Assembly: GCF_030915405.1 (NCBI RefSeq)
Contig: NZ_CP133262.1
Span: 620,001-684,000, forward strand
From: Neobacillus nitrireducens
Lineage (GTDB): Bacteria; Bacillota; Bacilli; Bacillales; Cytobacillaceae
DNA: 64,000 nt
Direction of reading: 5' to 3'
Positions 61,490 through 64,000 of the stretch are shown here, piece by piece. Within the stretch, counting starts at the first letter, position 1. Each line of letters opens with the position of its first letter. Under the pieces are notes generated by a model. The model ran no database searches. It worked only from the letters and a program-made list of their open reading frames with translations, and was not told the origin of the DNA. A program made the translations under genes and the position numbers.

Positions 61490-61513
61490 TTTTTATTAGT
61501 GATTAAATTGTAA

Positions 61514-62155
61514 CTATTTTTCTTTAACATAAACAGTTTCTGTTTTTCGGGAAAATGATATGAATTCAAACGCAATTCCGTAAAGGAAAGTAACCAAGAA
61601 CATGGAACCAATCATATCAAAAATAACATGTTGCTTAACAAAAAGGGTTGAAATAATGATCAAGGTCCCGATACCATGGATACATATATTGTTTATTAGA
61701 TGTTTATTTTTAACATGAAGGGAAGCAAGCATGATAACAAATGTTGTCAGGACATGGATGCTTGGAAAACAATTAAACGGACGATCATTATTGTATATCC
61801 ACAAAACCAGATGATTAAAGACGTTATTATCAGTGATCGTAGGTCTTGGAACGGTTGTTTGAAAGAAGAAATAAATGACAAAACATATTAGTTCGGCTAT
61901 AACAATTAAAATCAACGTTTTAAGGTACACTTTTGTGTCTTTAAAACAAAAGTAAACTAAATAACAAAAGATATAGGCATACCAAAGAATATAGGGAATG
62001 ATAAATACCGACAAAAACGGAATCGCTTGGTCTAACGCCGTACTAATATCGATAGCTCTATGTGAATGGGAATTTAATAATTCATAAATTTTGGCTAAAA
62101 GAGGAATCACAAGTAAAAATAATAAGTAGGGAGCTTTTTTTATTAAACTTTTCAA
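61514..62155 (-). CDS. PAP2-family membrane phosphatase
   Basis: About 213 residues with five to six hydrophobic segments. The phosphatase motifs are CFPSIHVLTTF (SxH, motif 2) and KQHVIFDMIGS (H...D, motif 3); motif 1 is reduced to the PRPTITDNN region. Lipid phosphate or undecaprenyl-pyrophosphate are possible substrates, or inositol-phosphoceramide-synthase-like activity as in related PAP2 proteins. I place the start at a TTG preceded by GGGAGGGG; a longer ATG reading adds 38 residues without a site. Confidence 0.8.
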   Translation of the reverse strand: MKSLIKKAPYLLFLLVIPLLAKIYELLNSHSHRAIDISTALDQAIPFLSVFIIPYILWYAYIFCYLVYFCFKDTKVYLKTLILIVIAELICFVIYFFFQTTVPRPTITDNNVFNHLVLWIYNNDRPFNCFPSIHVLTTFVIMLASLHVKNKHLINNICIHGIGTLIIISTLFVKQHVIFDMIGSMFLVTFLYGIAFEFISFSRKTETVYVKEK

Positions 62156-62332
62156 TAAGACCCCTCCCTTTAATAAATTAGTAACTTTTAAGATTGCTAA
62201 AATAAAATATCGAACACATTTCATATTACCATAAAACTGGGGTAAATAAACGTTATTTTTTGATGTCATTTTTAGAATATTATTATGGTAAAATTAGGAC
62301 AATACAAAATTATAAGTAAAGCTGGTGTAACC

Positions 62333-62725
62333 TTGGATCGGATCATTTTATTTGATGGTGTGTGTAATCTGTGTAACACTAGTGTGAAATTTATTATTAA
62401 AAGAGACTCTGAAGGTCAATTTAAGTTTGCATCTCTCCAAAGCGAGACAGGTCAGACTCTTTTAAGAATGCATGGATTGAATAAAGATTTAAACAGTTTC
62501 GTCCTTTTAGAAGATGACAAAGTCTATCTCAAATCAAGTGCAGCTCTCCGTGTTTGCAGGAAACTTGGCAGCGCGTGGCCCGCATTATCGCTCTTCCGTT
62601 TCCTCCCTCCTTTTATCAGAGATCTCCTTTACGATTTTGTTGCCAAGAACCGATATAAATGGTTTGGAAAAGAAGAAAGCTGTTTGGTCCCTTCTCCAGA
62701 ATGGAAACAAAGATTTCTCGACTAA
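62333..62725 (+). CDS. Thiol-disulfide oxidoreductase, DCC family (YuxK-like)
   Basis: A 130-residue protein with the family hallmark ILFDGVCNLCNTSVKFI (DxxCxxC), KFASLQSETGQTLL and the C-terminal YDFVAKNRYKWFGKEESCLV with a conserved YRWFG-type segment. A thioredoxin-like redox role is predicted, substrate unknown. The TTG at 62333 is chosen because the family begins two residues before ILFDG and GGTGTAACC precedes it; the in-frame ATG at 62285 lacks a site and looks like part of the promoter. Confidence 0.8.
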   Translation: MDRIILFDGVCNLCNTSVKFIIKRDSEGQFKFASLQSETGQTLLRMHGLNKDLNSFVLLEDDKVYLKSSAALRVCRKLGSAWPALSLFRFLPPFIRDLLYDFVAKNRYKWFGKEESCLVPSPEWKQRFLD

Positions 62726-62817
62726 CGATGCTGCCTGACACTCTAAATCTAACTAATATTTTATTCCCTTAAGCATAGATATTATTAATACTATTTTTTT
62801 ACTGCAGGAGGGTCTAA

Positions 62818-64000
62818 ATGGAGATTGTGGTAAGACAAGGTGATTCATTATGGCATTACAGCCAAATGTTTCAGATTAGATTAGAGCTGATTACTGACTC
62901 CAACCCAAAGGTCGACCCAAATAATCTTTCTGTTGGCCAACAGATACGGGTTCCAGGTTTTGTTGCTAAGGAATATCAGATACTCCCCGGAGACTCATTA
63001 TGGCGCATAGCTCAAAACTTGAATCTCCCTCTTGAAGCAATGGAATTGGTTAATCCTGAAATAAATGCCTCAAACCTCACCCCTGGACTAACGATAAAAA
63101 TCCCAACCCGGATTCACTGGAGATTAGTGGAAAGTTCTCAAAGATATGATTACAGCAATCTGGTAAAGGATCTTAACCGATTAAAAGAGCTATATCCGTT
63201 TTTACAAGTAACCCCCACCGGAAAGACCGTTCTCGGTAAAGAAATTCCCGAAATAATAATCGGTTCCGGTGAAAAAAGGGTTCATTATAATGGTTCCTTT
63301 CATGCCAATGAATGGATTACTTCCCTGGTGATTATGACTTTTTTAAATGATTACCTATTATCGTTGACAAATCATCAGCCCTTGCGCGGACAACATGCTT
63401 TTCCCCTTTATCAAAATACTATATTATCAATCGTCCCAATGGTGAATCCAGATGGAGTTGACCTTGTTTTAAACGGTCCACCTGAAAACGAACCATGGCA
63501 AAAACGAGTGGTTGAAATGAATAAAGGAAGTACAGACTTTACGGAATGGAAAGCGAATATTAGAGGTGTCGATCTTAACGACCAATTTCCGGCAAGATGG
63601 GAATTAGAAAAGGCGCGCAATCCTAACAAGCCTGGGCCAAGAGATTACGTAGGAGAAAAACCTTTAACAGAACCGGAAGCAAATGCTATGGCGGAACTGA
63701 CACGAAAAAAAGATTTTGCACGAGTCCTTGCCTTTCATACACAGGGAGAGGTCATTTACTGGGGTTTTGAAAATCTTGAGCCGGCGGAGTCGGAAGTCAT
63801 TGTGAAAGAATTTAGCAGAGTGAGTGGTTACGAGCCTGTTAAAACCATCGAGAGCTATGCCGGTTACAAAGACTGGTTTATACAAGATTGGCAACGGCCA
63901 GGTTTTACAATTGAACTCGGCTTCGGCATAAATCCACTTCCGTTATCTATGTTTGATGATATCTATAAAAAATCACTGGGAATTTTCTTGGCAGGACTTT
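62818..64000 (+). CDS. Gamma-D-glutamyl-diaminopimelate endopeptidase-like protein, LysM2-M14 (partial)
   Basis: The frame opens at ATG 62818 after GCAGGAGGGTCTAA and is still open at the window end (394 codons). Two LysM modules come first (VVRQGDSLWHYSQMFQI...QQIRVP; YQILPGDSLWRIAQNLNL...LTIKIP), then an M14 zinc carboxypeptidase fold: zinc ligands HANEW (HxxE), third His in LAFHTQGEV, substrate Arg/Asn region VNPDGVDLV and GVDLNDQFPARW, and the catalytic Glu in FTIELGFG. This layout matches the ENP1/YqgT peptidases that cut the spore or cell-wall peptide stem. Only the last few residues are missing. Confidence 0.9.
   Translation, partial: MEIVVRQGDSLWHYSQMFQIRLELITDSNPKVDPNNLSVGQQIRVPGFVAKEYQILPGDSLWRIAQNLNLPLEAMELVNPEINASNLTPGLTIKIPTRIHWRLVESSQRYDYSNLVKDLNRLKELYPFLQVTPTGKTVLGKEIPEIIIGSGEKRVHYNGSFHANEWITSLVIMTFLNDYLLSLTNHQPLRGQHAFPLYQNTILSIVPMVNPDGVDLVLNGPPENEPWQKRVVEMNKGSTDFTEWKANIRGVDLNDQFPARWELEKARNPNKPGPRDYVGEKPLTEPEANAMAELTRKKDFARVLAFHTQGEVIYWGFENLEPAESEVIVKEFSRVSGYEPVKTIESYAGYKDWFIQDWQRPGFTIELGFGINPLPLSMFDDIYKKSLGIFLAGL

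Noticed and set aside
44000..61500. Prophage or integrative element
   Set aside because: No integrase, att repeats, structural phage genes or tRNA junction were seen; only one IS element and one lone TnpB-like gene.

Overview
The window looks like a chromosomal segment of a low-GC, endospore-forming Bacillaceae bacterium (Bacillus/Neobacillus-like). The evidence is spore proteins (sspO, sspP, sspN, tlp, CotH/CotB-type coat proteins, a GerPA/GerPF-like protein), strong AGGAGG ribosome binding sites with many TTG/GTG starts, and a gene order (parC-parE-yneT-plsY-yneQ-yneP-tlp-sspN-yneN-citB-sspO-sspP) close to that of B. subtilis. No rRNA, tRNA, CRISPR array or prophage was seen.

Layout. 0-22 kb is conserved core: topoisomerase IV (parE/parC overlap by 4 bp), a CoA-binding protein, a sensor kinase plus REC-PAS-GGDEF pair, plsY, a CPBP protease, yneQ/yneP, a double-AAA+ ATPase, small spore proteins (several too short for routine gene calling), a thioredoxin-like protein, an ABC-F ATPase with an attenuation leader, and aconitase with a CcpC-like operator. 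22-37 kb holds selenium genes: selA, an unannotated SelW-like gene with an in-frame UGA in a CxxU motif, and selD whose own active site is read through a UGA; 8 kb further on lies a PhnD/PhnC/PhnE-type ABC transporter resembling the putative selenate family. Between them are kbl/tdh (threonine to glycine), a nitronate monooxygenase, and a guanine riboswitch-xpt-pbuX unit.

37-44 kb: an MFS pump, the ycgR/ycgQ permease pair, a ZnuA-type zinc lipoprotein with two Zur-box matches, a His-rich YmaF protein, and a lone TnpB-like gene with a LexA-type operator on its promoter and a structured non-coding tract at its 3' end.

44-60 kb is a coat-related accessory region. Two paralogous ArsB/NhaD transporters and two paralogous CotB-like proteins lie around a CotH kinase gene. 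CotH is divergent from a Gly/Ser-rich protein carrying Lys blocks (a CotG-like position) and is followed by two CotB-type proteins. Core genes (CNNM/CorC protein with MerR regulator, map, dsdA) and a truncated sugar transferase are interspersed. An IS1182-type element at about 60 kb appears to have inserted in a transcription terminator and duplicated its hairpin. The window closes with a PAP2 phosphatase, a DCC thiol-disulfide oxidoreductase and an incomplete LysM-M14 peptidase.

Most calls rest on reading translated motifs from memory of the families. No alignment or database search was run.
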